This document shows, piece after piece, positions 42,909 through 51,201 of a DNA stretch of 64,000 bases. Within the stretch, counting starts at the first letter, position 1, and the number at the start of each line of letters is the position of its first letter. Under the pieces are notes generated by a model. That model had not been told where the DNA came from. It saw only the letters and a program-made list of their open reading frames with translations, and searched no databases. The stretch comes from AC-32 sp963717725 (GTDB taxonomy: Bacteria; Actinomycetota; Thermoleophilia; Gaiellales; Gaiellaceae): the NCBI GenBank assembly GCA_963717725.1, contig CAVQWS010000010.1:62001-126000 (forward strand), read 5' to 3'. The translations under genes and the position numbers were made by a program.

Positions 42909-42981
42909 GATTCAAGGGACGAGCGCCCTTTCGAGCACGCCTACCTCGCCCGCGCTCGTACCTGAGCAACGAGCTCTTGCG

Positions 42982-43503
42982 GTGGATGCGGAGCGCTTAG
43001 AGAGGAAGACCGAGACGGAGGTGGAACGGCAAGGCATGCCGGAACGAAACCTCGCCAAGGAGCTCGCGCTCCTTGCAACGGAAGTCGATTCCCTCGCGAA
43101 GACGCTCTCGCTGGCGCAGGCAGAGCACGCGCGCGACGCCGAACGGTGCACTCGTGCGGACGCAAAGGCGGAGGAGCTTCGGCAGCAACTCGGCCACGCT
43201 CGGCGACGGGCGAAGGTCGCTGAACGCGAGCTTGCAAAGCTCAGCGCGGACGAGGAGGCAAAGGCGCACGCGGCTCAGTCCAGAGAGCGTGAGCTACGCG
43301 TCCAACTCGAACAGGCGCAGCAGACAAACGAGGTTCTCAAGCACGAGGTCGAACGGGTCGAGCGCGAACGCCGGGCGCTGCAACTCAACCTTCGCGAGGT
43401 GTTAGGGAACCTTCGACATGCCGCGCAAGAGGCCGGTGGCTCGCGCGGTGCCGCCGACCAGGCGACGCTTGTCCCGGAGCGGCCAGCCGACAGCGGCTGG
43501 TGA
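42982..43503 (+). CDS. Coiled-coil hypothetical protein
   Basis: 173 residues from GTG 42982. Residues 10-145 form an almost unbroken heptad-rich helix with high Glu, Arg and Gln (NLAKELALLATEVDSLAKTL; ERELRVQLEQAQQTNEVLKH), with no predicted signal peptide or membrane segment. It could be a structural or scaffold protein or the leftover of a larger one. No family recognised. Confidence 0.5.
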   Translation: MDAERLERKTETEVERQGMPERNLAKELALLATEVDSLAKTLSLAQAEHARDAERCTRADAKAEELRQQLGHARRRAKVAERELAKLSADEEAKAHAAQSRERELRVQLEQAQQTNEVLKHEVERVERERRALQLNLREVLGNLRHAAQEAGGSRGAADQATLVPERPADSGW

Positions 43504-44002
43504 GCTCTTTCACGTTGCCCGCCTGCAGGCGGGCGACCCGATTGCAGTGCCCGAAACCCCCGCGCGTACTCATCGTCCGGCAGGCGGGTCGCGGGGCCTC
43601 GGGCATGAGGCGCGTCCCCGCCTGAGTCTCCTCCTTCTGGCGGTGCCTTCAGGCGACGAGGATCACCCACTACCAAGCGAAGAGAATCGCAACGGGATTG
43701 CGGCGACTCCTGCCGCGGAAGCGCTGGATCAAGCTCCTCGGCTGATGCGCCAATCTGCGCCAGTCGGCACCAGCGGTGATTGGAACCAACCTGGAGCCCG
43801 CACTTAGTTTCGGCTGGTTTTCAGAAGAGGCGGAAACCCGCTTGAACAGCCAAATCCGCGGTTAGGCGCAACCAGCCGCAACCGCAGCGCATCCCTTGCA
43901 AGCAGGAGGTCACGTGTTCGAGCCACGCACCGCCCATCGCTCAACCAAGCCGAATAACAAGATCCCTGGACGACCGGGCGCCTCGCCGCGCTGAGCCTCG
44001 GT
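43504..44002. other. Non-coding scar region with tRNA-like fragment
   Basis: No gene is supported. Holds the tRNA-Ala-like fragment at 43885-43940 and short AT-richer patches around 43805-43860. Confidence 0.5.
43885..43940 (+). other. tRNA-Ala-like 3' fragment (degenerate)
   Basis: GCGCATCCCTTGCAAGC resembles a tRNA-Ala(TGC) anticodon arm. AGGAGGTC, T arm ACGTG-TTCGAGC-CACGC and ACCGCCCA follow in correct order and spacing. The D arm and acceptor 5' half are missing and two stems are mismatched, so it is not a working tRNA. Probably an attachment-site remnant. Confidence 0.5.
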
Positions 44003-44038
44003 GTGAGGCCGCCCGGCAGACGCGCCGGGCGGCCTCAC
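44003..44038 (-). terminator. Hairpin terminator of the CHRD gene
   Basis: GTGAGGCCGCCCGGC (44003-44017), loop AGACGC, GCCGGGCGGCCTCAC (44024-44038): a perfect 15 bp stem 22 bases past the CHRD stop. Confidence 0.85.
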
Positions 44039-44059
44039 CTTCTGTCCGAAATCGCAGCG

Positions 44060-44602
44060 TTAGCGGTGACCGTGCCCGCCGTGTGTGATCTGGCCGCGGA
44101 TCTCCCCGGCCGGGAACTTCGCCGTGTGCATGTTCGCGTAGGTGACGCCCGCCCTGATCGCCTTCTCCACGGGCGCGAGGTCGCCCGTGTTGTAGCCCTG
44201 AGCGGTCGGCCCGACCACGTTGGCAGCGGTGATCGTCCCGCTGACGGTGCCGGACGTTGCGGCCGGGCACGCCGGTTGGCCGCCTCCGCCACAGAAGAAC
44301 ACCGAGACGCCGCCGTTGACGTTCAACTGGCCGACGTGGATGTGCGCCGCCGCAGGTGGCCCCGACAGCCCGGCGTAACTGAGCACGAAGGCGATCTCCG
44401 TGTCGGTCATCGTGAGCTTGAGCCTCGCATGCCCGGTCGTGTTGATCGCGGGAACCTCCTGGAGGCCGATCAGGTTGGCCCGGAAGTGCTTGCCGCCCTT
44501 CCCATGCCCCTTGTTCGCGCCTGACGCCAGTGCGATCGAAGCTACGGCGAGCCCGAGCACCAACATCAGTGCAGCAGTGAGCTGGAGCCGTCTCCTGGTC
44601 AT
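44060..44602 (-). CDS. Secreted CHRD domain protein
   Basis: 180 residues from ATG 44602 with AAGGAGAG upstream. A signal peptide (LQLTAALMLVLGLAVASIAL, ending ALASGA) is followed by a Lys/Gly/His linker. The CHRD domain starts at FRANLIGLQEVPAINTTGHA and contains AAAHIHVGQLNVNGGVSVFF and NMHTAKFPAGEIRGQI. CHRD domains, first seen in chordin, are beta-rich domains common in bacterial exported proteins of unknown function. Strong terminator downstream. Confidence 0.88.
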   Translation of the reverse strand: MTRRRLQLTAALMLVLGLAVASIALASGANKGHGKGGKHFRANLIGLQEVPAINTTGHARLKLTMTDTEIAFVLSYAGLSGPPAAAHIHVGQLNVNGGVSVFFCGGGGQPACPAATSGTVSGTITAANVVGPTAQGYNTGDLAPVEKAIRAGVTYANMHTAKFPAGEIRGQITHGGHGHR

Positions 44603-45251
44603 CGAGTCTCTCCTTTCCGGGGCATCGGCGATACGCGCCAACGGCGGCGCTCACCGTTTTCGACGATCGGGACGATCATCGGCCTGCCCCCTTCTGCGCC
44701 GCGCACCCGGCGCGGCGTCTCGCAGAATCTACTGGCCGCTCGTAATCACTTCGTTAAAGCCCAGGAGCGCGCGCGCTCATGCGCCCGGCCGTCGCCTGGC
44801 CCTTCCTCAGGGCGGCTGGCAACAGCTACCCGGGGTGGGGGGCATGCTTTTCACGAGTCATCGCCTCCAAGGCTGGCACCGAAGCGGCGGTCTGCCGGCG
44901 CCGATCCAGCTCCTCCTCGCGGGTTTCCTCATCGGCCTCCTCCTTCGCCACCACTAGCTGAAGCTGGCCAGTCGTATATCCAGGCCGCGGGCCGCCCAGA
45001 GCGAACCGCATCACCGAGAGAAGACAGCCCCCAGCCAGCCACATAATCCCGCCGATGCCGTCGCTTATGCGCTCTCCGCGTACGTCGTAGCCGTCCCTCT
45101 GCGCGAGTCGAACGACCGCGGCCTGCAGTCCGTCGATGTTGGGCCCTGGCCGAGCTGGGCCGCCGGAAAGTCGACCTTCGTTACCCACAAGCCCGTGACC
45201 GTCGCGGCATGCTCGGCTCCGGCCGGGGAGAAGGAGCGCGCAGGTAAACGA
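44603..45251. other. Intergenic stretch without a supported gene
   Basis: A leftward frame at 44826-45188 contains one hydrophobic helix (IGGIMWLAGGCLLSVMRFAL) and a charged tail but has no ribosome binding site, so I do not call it. Otherwise nothing identified. Confidence 0.4.
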
Positions 45252-46190
45252 CTACACGCGGTAGAGCGCGAGCGCGTTCTCGCGGAGGACGAGCCGTGCG
45301 TCCGCTTCGTCGCTGAGTACCGTGGCGAGGGCGTCGCGCCACCAGGTGGCAGCGAGGAGATAGAGCTCGGGCGTCCTAGCGGCGTCCGAGGCGTAGAGGA
45401 GCTTCGACAGCGGGGCGAGCTCCAGCGCCTCCTCGAGCGCAACGGCGGGACGCGACACGTGCGGGATTGTGAGCGAGAGGTCGAACCAGACGTTGCCGTA
45501 CACGTGCGCGAGCCAGCCGGCCTCGCGAACGAACGGATAGCAATGAAGGAGCACGAACGGCGTGTCTGCGAAGCGCTCGACGAGCGGTTTCAGGTAGCCA
45601 GGATCGGCGCGCCACAGGCGCAGGTCGGAGTCGCCGAAACCGCAGTGAACCTGCACCGGCAGCGGATCGTTCGTCGCCTCGTTCGCTTCGAGCGCGGCGA
45701 CGACGTCGTCGGACACGCGGTCGAGACCGCCGCGGTATGCGGCGATCGTCTTCAGCGCGGCGTAGCCATGCTCGCGCGCGGTCGCCGTCTCCGCGGCCGC
45801 ACGCGCGCCACGCGTCTCGAGCCTGAGCACCGGAAGGGCACGGCAGCCGGCGAGCTGCCCCATCTCGCCCCAGGATGTGCCGACGTCCTCTGGCGGGTAG
45901 CCGTCGTCGACGAGGAGCAGCTCCGTGTTCGTCGCGCGCAGCAGCCCGGACGCGTATTCCGCGGGATCGGCCGCGAGTCGGTGCTCGTACACGGCGCGCT
46001 CGTCGGGCTCGACGCCGAACCGCTCCGCAAGCAGCCGCATCGCGCGACGGTAGGTAACGCCGGTGGCGATGTGTGGCCACTGGCGCGGATCGGGGCTCTC
46101 AGAGAAGAGGCCCCGGAACTCGTCGAGGGACGCAGGGGGCGCGCGCAGGATCCCGTGCGCGTGATGGTCGACGAGCGCGACCGCGCTCAG
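45252..46190 (-). CDS. Amidohydrolase family protein (FluG N-terminal-like)
   Basis: About 312 residues. VALVDHHAHG is the metal-binding HxH motif at the start of an amidohydrolase barrel; LPVQVHCGFGDSDLRLWRAD and PFVLLHCYPFVREAGWLAHV provide the further His ligands, and LLYASDAARTPELY the catalytic Asp. No ATG, GTG or TTG precedes the HxH motif at a sensible distance; CTG 46190 overlaps the upstream TGA (CTGA). With the adjoining glutamine-synthetase-like gene it corresponds to the two halves of fungal FluG-type fusions. Confidence 0.82.
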   Translation of the reverse strand: MSAVALVDHHAHGILRAPPASLDEFRGLFSESPDPRQWPHIATGVTYRRAMRLLAERFGVEPDERAVYEHRLAADPAEYASGLLRATNTELLLVDDGYPPEDVGTSWGEMGQLAGCRALPVLRLETRGARAAAETATAREHGYAALKTIAAYRGGLDRVSDDVVAALEANEATNDPLPVQVHCGFGDSDLRLWRADPGYLKPLVERFADTPFVLLHCYPFVREAGWLAHVYGNVWFDLSLTIPHVSRPAVALEEALELAPLSKLLYASDAARTPELYLLAATWWRDALATVLSDEADARLVLRENALALYRV

Positions 46191-47575
46191 TACTTCTCGA
46201 AGTGACCCTGCTGCTCGAATGCCGCGTCTCCCGCGGAGTAGGCTTCCCATTCGGATCGCCGGACGGCGAGGTACGACTCGGCCAGGACCGAGCCGAGGGT
46301 GGAGAGGAGGAGCGCGTCGGCCGCGAGCGCGTCGAGAGCCTCGGCCTGCGTCGCCGGCAGCCGCATGATTCCCCGGCGGACGCGCTCGTCGTCGGGGATC
46401 GTCGCCGGATCGACGTCGACCGGCTCCGGGAGGTCGAGGCCACGCTCGAGCCCGTCGAGGCCGGCGGCAATGAGCCCGCCCACCGCGAGGTACGGATTGC
46501 AGGTTGCGTCGCACGCCTTCAGCTCGCCGTTCGTCGACGCTTCCTCGGCGCCGCGGAACGTCGAGGCGACGCGGACAGGCGCCTCGCGGTTGTCGAAGCC
46601 CCAGCAGACGAACGCGCCGGCCCAGTACTGCGGGACGATCCGGTGGTACGAGTTGAAGCTCGGCGCCGTGAGCGCGCAGAGCCCTGGAAGGTGCGCGAGA
46701 ACGCCGGCCATGAAGGACCGGGCGTCGTCCGAGAGCCCGTCCGCGCGCGCGCCGTCGTAGAACCGGTTGCGCTCGCCGTCCCAGAGAGAGAAGTGCACGT
46801 GCCCGCCGTTGCCGGCGTTGTCGGGCCAGGGCTTTGGCGCGAGCGAGGCGACCAGGCCATGCCGCCTCGCGATGGCGCGGATCGTCTCGCGGACGAGGAG
46901 TTGCTCGTCCACGGCGACCATCGCAGGCGCGTGCCCAGTCGAGATCTCCTGTTGCCCGTGACCGAGCTCGGCGTAGTACTGCTCAAGCGGAATCTCCTGC
47001 GCGTCGAGCGCCGCCGCCAGGTCCTCTGCATAGTCCTGCGCCGCCGTTGCCGAGATCGTCGAGAAGCAGAGCCCGGAGTCGATCGGCACGTATGCGCCGT
47101 CGACCTTCGTCGCGAGCGAGAACTCGTTCTCGAACGACACCCGCAGCACAAGCCCGCGTTCGGCGACACGGGCCTCCATCCGCTTCAGGAACGAGCGCTG
47201 GCACACCGCCGCCGGCACGCCGTCGAGCTGCACGTGGTCGGTGAGCACGGCGCCGGTATGCGGCGCGTACGGCAGCGCCCGGAACGTGTCGAGATCGGGG
47301 ACAAGCCGGATCTCGCCCACCGGGCCCATGCCGGGAACCGGCTGCAGCTGGTCGAGGCCGTTCATCGCCTGCATCGCGACGGTGAGCCCGATTCCGGCCT
47401 CGAGCCGGCCCTCGAGGCCGTGCCGCGCCGAAGACTTGGCGCGAACCGTGCCGTCGTTGCCGCACCAGAGGAAGCGGACGAGGCGGAGACCCGCCTCGTC
47501 CACGCGCTTTGCGATCTCCTTCGCGGTCACGTAAGCGAAATCGTCGGCGCCCAGCGCCCGCCTGTTCGCCGGCAA
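46187..47575 (-). CDS. Glutamine synthetase-like enzyme (GlnA-type, FluG C-terminal-like)
   Basis: 462 residues (start TTG 47575 or GTG 47530 uncertain). ISFENEFSLA-like LRVSFENEFSLATK holds metal-binding Glu residues, EQYYAELGHGQQEIS the next pair, PDNAGNGGHVHFSLWDGERN the ATP/glutamate block, and FNSYHRIVPQYWAGAFVCWG then REAPVRVAS the Arg substrate block. The family ligates ammonia or an amine to a gamma-carboxylate. The latch and adenylylation loop of GlnA-I are not obvious, so a specialised amine ligase is likely. Coupled to the amidohydrolase gene. Confidence 0.87.
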   Translation of the reverse strand: MPANRRALGADDFAYVTAKEIAKRVDEAGLRLVRFLWCGNDGTVRAKSSARHGLEGRLEAGIGLTVAMQAMNGLDQLQPVPGMGPVGEIRLVPDLDTFRALPYAPHTGAVLTDHVQLDGVPAAVCQRSFLKRMEARVAERGLVLRVSFENEFSLATKVDGAYVPIDSGLCFSTISATAAQDYAEDLAAALDAQEIPLEQYYAELGHGQQEISTGHAPAMVAVDEQLLVRETIRAIARRHGLVASLAPKPWPDNAGNGGHVHFSLWDGERNRFYDGARADGLSDDARSFMAGVLAHLPGLCALTAPSFNSYHRIVPQYWAGAFVCWGFDNREAPVRVASTFRGAEEASTNGELKACDATCNPYLAVGGLIAAGLDGLERGLDLPEPVDVDPATIPDDERVRRGIMRLPATQAEALDALAADALLLSTLGSVLAESYLAVRRSEWEAYSAGDAAFEQQGHFEKY

Positions 47576-47926
47576 TCCGCAGGCGACCTACGGTCTTTCA
47601 ATATTGCGGCGGGTCGCGTCCTCGCGGGGCTATTCGTGATCGTGGGCGGCATCTCAGACTGAGCCTAAGTGTGCACGCCGTCTTGCGCGAGCCAGGCGTC
47701 GCGCGGCTGCCCAGTCGCTGCCCAGATGGCTGAAAGCGGGCTCGTGGAGGATCGAAGGCGACGGGCGCGATGTAAACGCGCTGTCAACTTCAACGGGTTC
47801 CCGGCCAGTTGCGCCGCGGGGCGGAAATGGCTTGGGCGCAAGCAGCCACAATCTGGCGCAACCATGCGGGCCGATTCACCCGGTAGGGGGATGACAAGCC
47901 ACCTCTCCGCTGCCGAAGGGAAGGAC
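47576..47926. other. Divergent intergenic stretch before the pilus locus
   Basis: No gene seen. Holds GGGCGCGATGTAAACG (47765-47780) and TTCACCCGGTAGGGGG (47875-47890), each of which also occurs at 39339-39416 after the M23 gene. GCCGAAG at 47912 may be a weak member of the pilus promoter class. Confidence 0.4.
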
Positions 47927-48778
47927 ATGGCGGTCCGGCTAGCGGCGCTCTTGCCACGCGCGGTCATCGTGGCTCTCGTGTGGATCCTCGGCACGGCTGC
48001 GTTCACGCTGGCCGCGGACAACACGATCGTCGGGCCGTCGACCCCGAACCCGTCGGCCGGCGCGGCCGCGGCGCAGACCGAGCTGGTCGTGCCGTCGGTC
48101 AGCGGCCAGGCCTACGTGTTCGCGAAGGGGATCCTGGAAGACTCCGGCTTCGCCTGGCGCGTCGTCGGCTCCGTTCGCGGCTACTCCTCGAACCGCGTCA
48201 TCACGCAGAGCCCGGCTGCCGGCACGCGCGTGGTCGACACCGGCGCTCCGACCGTGATCGTCCGGCTCGTGCGCGGGCCTTACGACCAGCTCGGGCGTCC
48301 CGTCGACGTTTCGCCGTACCGAGGCACCGCGATCCGCCTGGCAGGCCTCGCCGCCGCCAGGACCCCCGCGGTCACGCCGAAGGCCAAGCCCACGGCGAAG
48401 CGCGTCGTGAAGCCGAAGACCGTCGCCAAGCCGAAGACCGTCGCCAAGCCGAAGGTCAAGGCCACGCCGCGCCCGCCCGCGTTCACGCCCGCCGGCGCGC
48501 CCAAGGAGCCGCTCGACGAGATCACGCTGCCGGCCCGCGCGCTCGAGCTCCAGCGCTGGGTCGCCAACCGCCCGAAGACCGGCGCGAACGTTCGCCACTG
48601 GCTCTACCAGCACGCGTGGATCGTCACCGGCGCCCAGTTCGGCTGGTGGCACGGCGCCCAGGCGCTCGAGACCCTGATCACCGTCGACCAGCATGTCGAG
48701 CGGCAGTGGGGGATCGGCGGCAAGAGCCAGGCGGTCGCGAAGGCCGCGCTCGTCAAGGTCAGCCGCAAGTCGAAATGA
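47927..48778 (+). CDS. Membrane-anchored PASTA-domain protein of the pilus locus
   Basis: 283 residues from ATG 47927 (GGGAAGG upstream). One N-terminal membrane helix or signal (LPRAVIVALVWILGTAAFTL), then one PASTA domain (VVPSVSGQAYVFAKGILEDS to TVIVRLVRG). A Lys/Pro-rich linker with repeated KPKTVA units follows, then a helical C-terminal domain of about 90 residues. PASTA domains bind murein muropeptides, so the protein may anchor the pilus machine to the wall. Its stop overlaps the next prepilin start (ATGA). Confidence 0.82.
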   Translation: MAVRLAALLPRAVIVALVWILGTAAFTLAADNTIVGPSTPNPSAGAAAAQTELVVPSVSGQAYVFAKGILEDSGFAWRVVGSVRGYSSNRVITQSPAAGTRVVDTGAPTVIVRLVRGPYDQLGRPVDVSPYRGTAIRLAGLAAARTPAVTPKAKPTAKRVVKPKTVAKPKTVAKPKVKATPRPPAFTPAGAPKEPLDEITLPARALELQRWVANRPKTGANVRHWLYQHAWIVTGAQFGWWHGAQALETLITVDQHVERQWGIGGKSQAVAKAALVKVSRKSK

Positions 48779-49341
48779 GCCGGCGCCGCCTGTTCGCGGA
48801 GCACGGCTACTCGCTGATCGAGATGCTCGTGGTGCTCATCATCATGGGCGTCGTGATGACGAGCCTGACCACGGTCTTCGTGCAGGCCTCGAACTCCGAG
48901 ACGGACATGAACAACCGCTTTCAGGCCCAGCTGACCGCCAAGCTCGCCCTCGACAAGGTGCGCCGGGAGGTGCACTGCGCGACCGTGGTGACCCCGACGG
49001 GCGTTAGCTCCTCGGTGACCATCACCCTGCCGTCCTACTGCAAGACGGGCAGCGGCTCGATCACCTGGTGCACGCGCAGCAACGGCACCAACCGCTACGC
49101 GCTCTACCGTGTGGTCGGCTCGACATGCACGGGCGGCGTGCTGTGGGCGGACTACCTCGTCCCGACCTCGACCGCGACGGTCTCCGGCGGCGCCCTCCAG
49201 ATCTTCAACTACACGGCCCAGTCGACCTCGTCGCTGGCCAAGCTGCACGTGGACTTCCCGGTCAACGTCAAGCCGTCCAAGACCGTCGAGCTGTACGAGC
49301 TGATGGACGACATCGTCCTGCGCAACAGCACCCGAACCTAG
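48775..49341 (+). CDS. Prepilin-type protein (PilW/PulJ-like minor pilin)
   Basis: 188 residues from ATG 48775. The short leader MSRRRLFAEHG is followed by the class III cleavage and helix motif YSLIEMLVVLIIMGVVMTSL (cut after Gly, Glu at +5). The globular domain has a Cys pair in SYCKTGSGSITWC. Minor pilins prime assembly or cap the pilus. Cut and methylated by the PilD encoded at 51202. Confidence 0.87.
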   Translation: MSRRRLFAEHGYSLIEMLVVLIIMGVVMTSLTTVFVQASNSETDMNNRFQAQLTAKLALDKVRREVHCATVVTPTGVSSSVTITLPSYCKTGSGSITWCTRSNGTNRYALYRVVGSTCTGGVLWADYLVPTSTATVSGGALQIFNYTAQSTSSLAKLHVDFPVNVKPSKTVELYELMDDIVLRNSTRT

Positions 49342-49398
49342 GCGAGTCCACTCGTTCGAGGGACGTTCCGGCACATCCGGCACGCCGATGCTCTGACC

Positions 49399-51162
49399 AT
49401 GCGGTTCTTGCTTCGCCTGCCGCGACGCCTGAGGGGCGAGCGCGGGATGGCGCTCATCATGGCGATCGGCATCACGAGCGTCCTCGGGATCGTGGGCGCG
49501 ACGGCGGTTGCCTACTCGACCTCGGGCGCGCAAGAAGCCCAGCAGAGCGGCTCGAGGCAAAGCGCATTCACGCTGGCGGAGGGCGGCATCAACAACGTCA
49601 TGGCCGTGCTGAACCTGCCGACGAACAACGCACTCGACCCGGAGACGCTGCCGAAGTGCACCAACAACGAGAAGAAGTACAGCGATCCCGCCGCCGACCG
49701 CACGAACACCTCGAGCTGGAGGCACAGCACGATCGACGGCGGGACGGTCGACTGGTGCGGAACTCTGGTTCGCAAGGATGCTCTCTGGTACGTGACCTCG
49801 ATCGGCAATGCGCGCAACCCGAACCGGACGAGCACCAATGTGACGCGGACGCTCGAGGCGACCGTCACGGTCACGCCGACGACCACGCAGCCTCTGAACA
49901 ACCCGGTGTGGAACTACCTGTACGCCGGCCACACGGGCAGCACCTGCGACCAGTCGCTGAACAACAACATCGCCGGTGCGTCGCGCATGTACGTGGCCGG
50001 AAACCTCTGCCTCAGCCCGAACGTCCAGCTCAACCAGTCGACAGTGATCGTCGGCGGATCGGTCGACGTGTCGAACAACGCGGCCATCGGTTCGTCGACG
50101 AGCATGAGCACGCGGGTCGAGACGTACATCGGCGGGAACTGCCGTTACTCGGTCGGCTCCTGGGCGAACTGCAGCGGCAACCAGGACGCGCGCCACATCT
50201 ACAGCAAGCTCTCGGACCTGGTCAACGTCGGCGTCAACCAGCCGGCGCCGGTCGTGGCGCCTCCAGCCGCGGACTACGCCACGTGGTACGAGAACGCGAT
50301 CCCTGGTCCTTCTCAGACCTGCACCACGTCGAGCGGGACGCCACCCACGTTCGACACGAATTACCCCTCTCGCGACAACAGCGTCACCACCCCGATCGAC
50401 CTGACGCCGAACAGCTCGTACTTCTGCCGCGTCGGTCAGGGGGCGAGCTCGACCCTCAACGGCGCCCTGACCGCGGCCCAGACGACGGTTACGGTGAGCT
50501 CGGCGACCGGCTTCCCCACGACGCCGTTCCTGATCCGGATCGACGACGAGTTCATGCAGGTCATTGCCGGGTTCGGCACCACCACCTGGACGGTCTTGCG
50601 AGCCACCAACAGCTCGGCGACGACGCACGTCACCGGCCAGACGGTCGAGTGGAAGACGCCGTCGAGCGGCGAGATCGCCTGGAACAACACCACCAAGACG
50701 TTGACGGTGAGCGGGACGATCTACATCGACGGCAGCGCCAAGATCTCGAACAGTGCGCTCAACTCGTACAACGGCCAGGGCACGATCTACCTCTCCGGCA
50801 CCTTCCTCTCGACGGGCTCGCTCTGCGCGTCGATCTCGGGGTCGAACTGCAACTTCGCCAGCTGGAACCCCGACTTCGACATGCTGATGATCGTGGCCAA
50901 CGGCAACGGCGGCCAGGTCAACCCGGGAGACAGCATCCAGATCGACAACAACTTCTCGTACCAGGGCGGCCTCTACGGCACGAACGCCGTGGAGTTCGGC
51001 AACAACGTCAATGTGGACGGCCCGCTCGTTGGCAGTCAGATCCTGCTCTCCAACAACCTGACGACGAATGCGTTCCCGAACATCTCGATCGTCCCGGTCG
51101 GCATGCCGTCGAACACTGAGGTGTACGCGCAGCCGAACCCGCCGCAGGGCTTCACGGGCTAG
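49399..51162 (+). CDS. PilX-like N-terminal pilus protein with large beta-rich domain
   Basis: 587 residues from ATG 49399. RGERGMALIMAIGITSVLGI is a PilX-type N-terminus: a membrane helix preceded by GERG, without the Glu+5 of true pilins. The large exported part is Asn/Ser/Thr-rich with pairs of Cys. At about 350-420, GALTAAQTTVTVSSATGFPT, then FLIRIDDEFMQVIAGFGTTT, reads like an inserted repeat-type module. It is possibly the pilus tip or adhesin. Confidence 0.78.
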   Translation: MRFLLRLPRRLRGERGMALIMAIGITSVLGIVGATAVAYSTSGAQEAQQSGSRQSAFTLAEGGINNVMAVLNLPTNNALDPETLPKCTNNEKKYSDPAADRTNTSSWRHSTIDGGTVDWCGTLVRKDALWYVTSIGNARNPNRTSTNVTRTLEATVTVTPTTTQPLNNPVWNYLYAGHTGSTCDQSLNNNIAGASRMYVAGNLCLSPNVQLNQSTVIVGGSVDVSNNAAIGSSTSMSTRVETYIGGNCRYSVGSWANCSGNQDARHIYSKLSDLVNVGVNQPAPVVAPPAADYATWYENAIPGPSQTCTTSSGTPPTFDTNYPSRDNSVTTPIDLTPNSSYFCRVGQGASSTLNGALTAAQTTVTVSSATGFPTTPFLIRIDDEFMQVIAGFGTTTWTVLRATNSSATTHVTGQTVEWKTPSSGEIAWNNTTKTLTVSGTIYIDGSAKISNSALNSYNGQGTIYLSGTFLSTGSLCASISGSNCNFASWNPDFDMLMIVANGNGGQVNPGDSIQIDNNFSYQGGLYGTNAVEFGNNVNVDGPLVGSQILLSNNLTTNAFPNISIVPVGMPSNTEVYAQPNPPQGFTG

Positions 51163-51164
51163 AC

Positions 51165-51193
51165 CTAAAGCCCGGCGGGACGCAGTGCCGATA
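51165..51193 (+). promoter_or_regulatory. Sigma-28/WhiG-like promoter of pilD
   Basis: CTAAAG (51165-51170), 16 bases, GCCGATA (51187-51193). GAAGGAGG then precedes the GTG at 51202. Confidence 0.6.
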
Positions 51194-51201
51194 GAAGGAG
51201 G

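Noticed and set aside
44826..45188. A 120-residue leftward frame with one hydrophobic helix
   Set aside because: No start signal and no recognisable domain; left as an intergenic note only.
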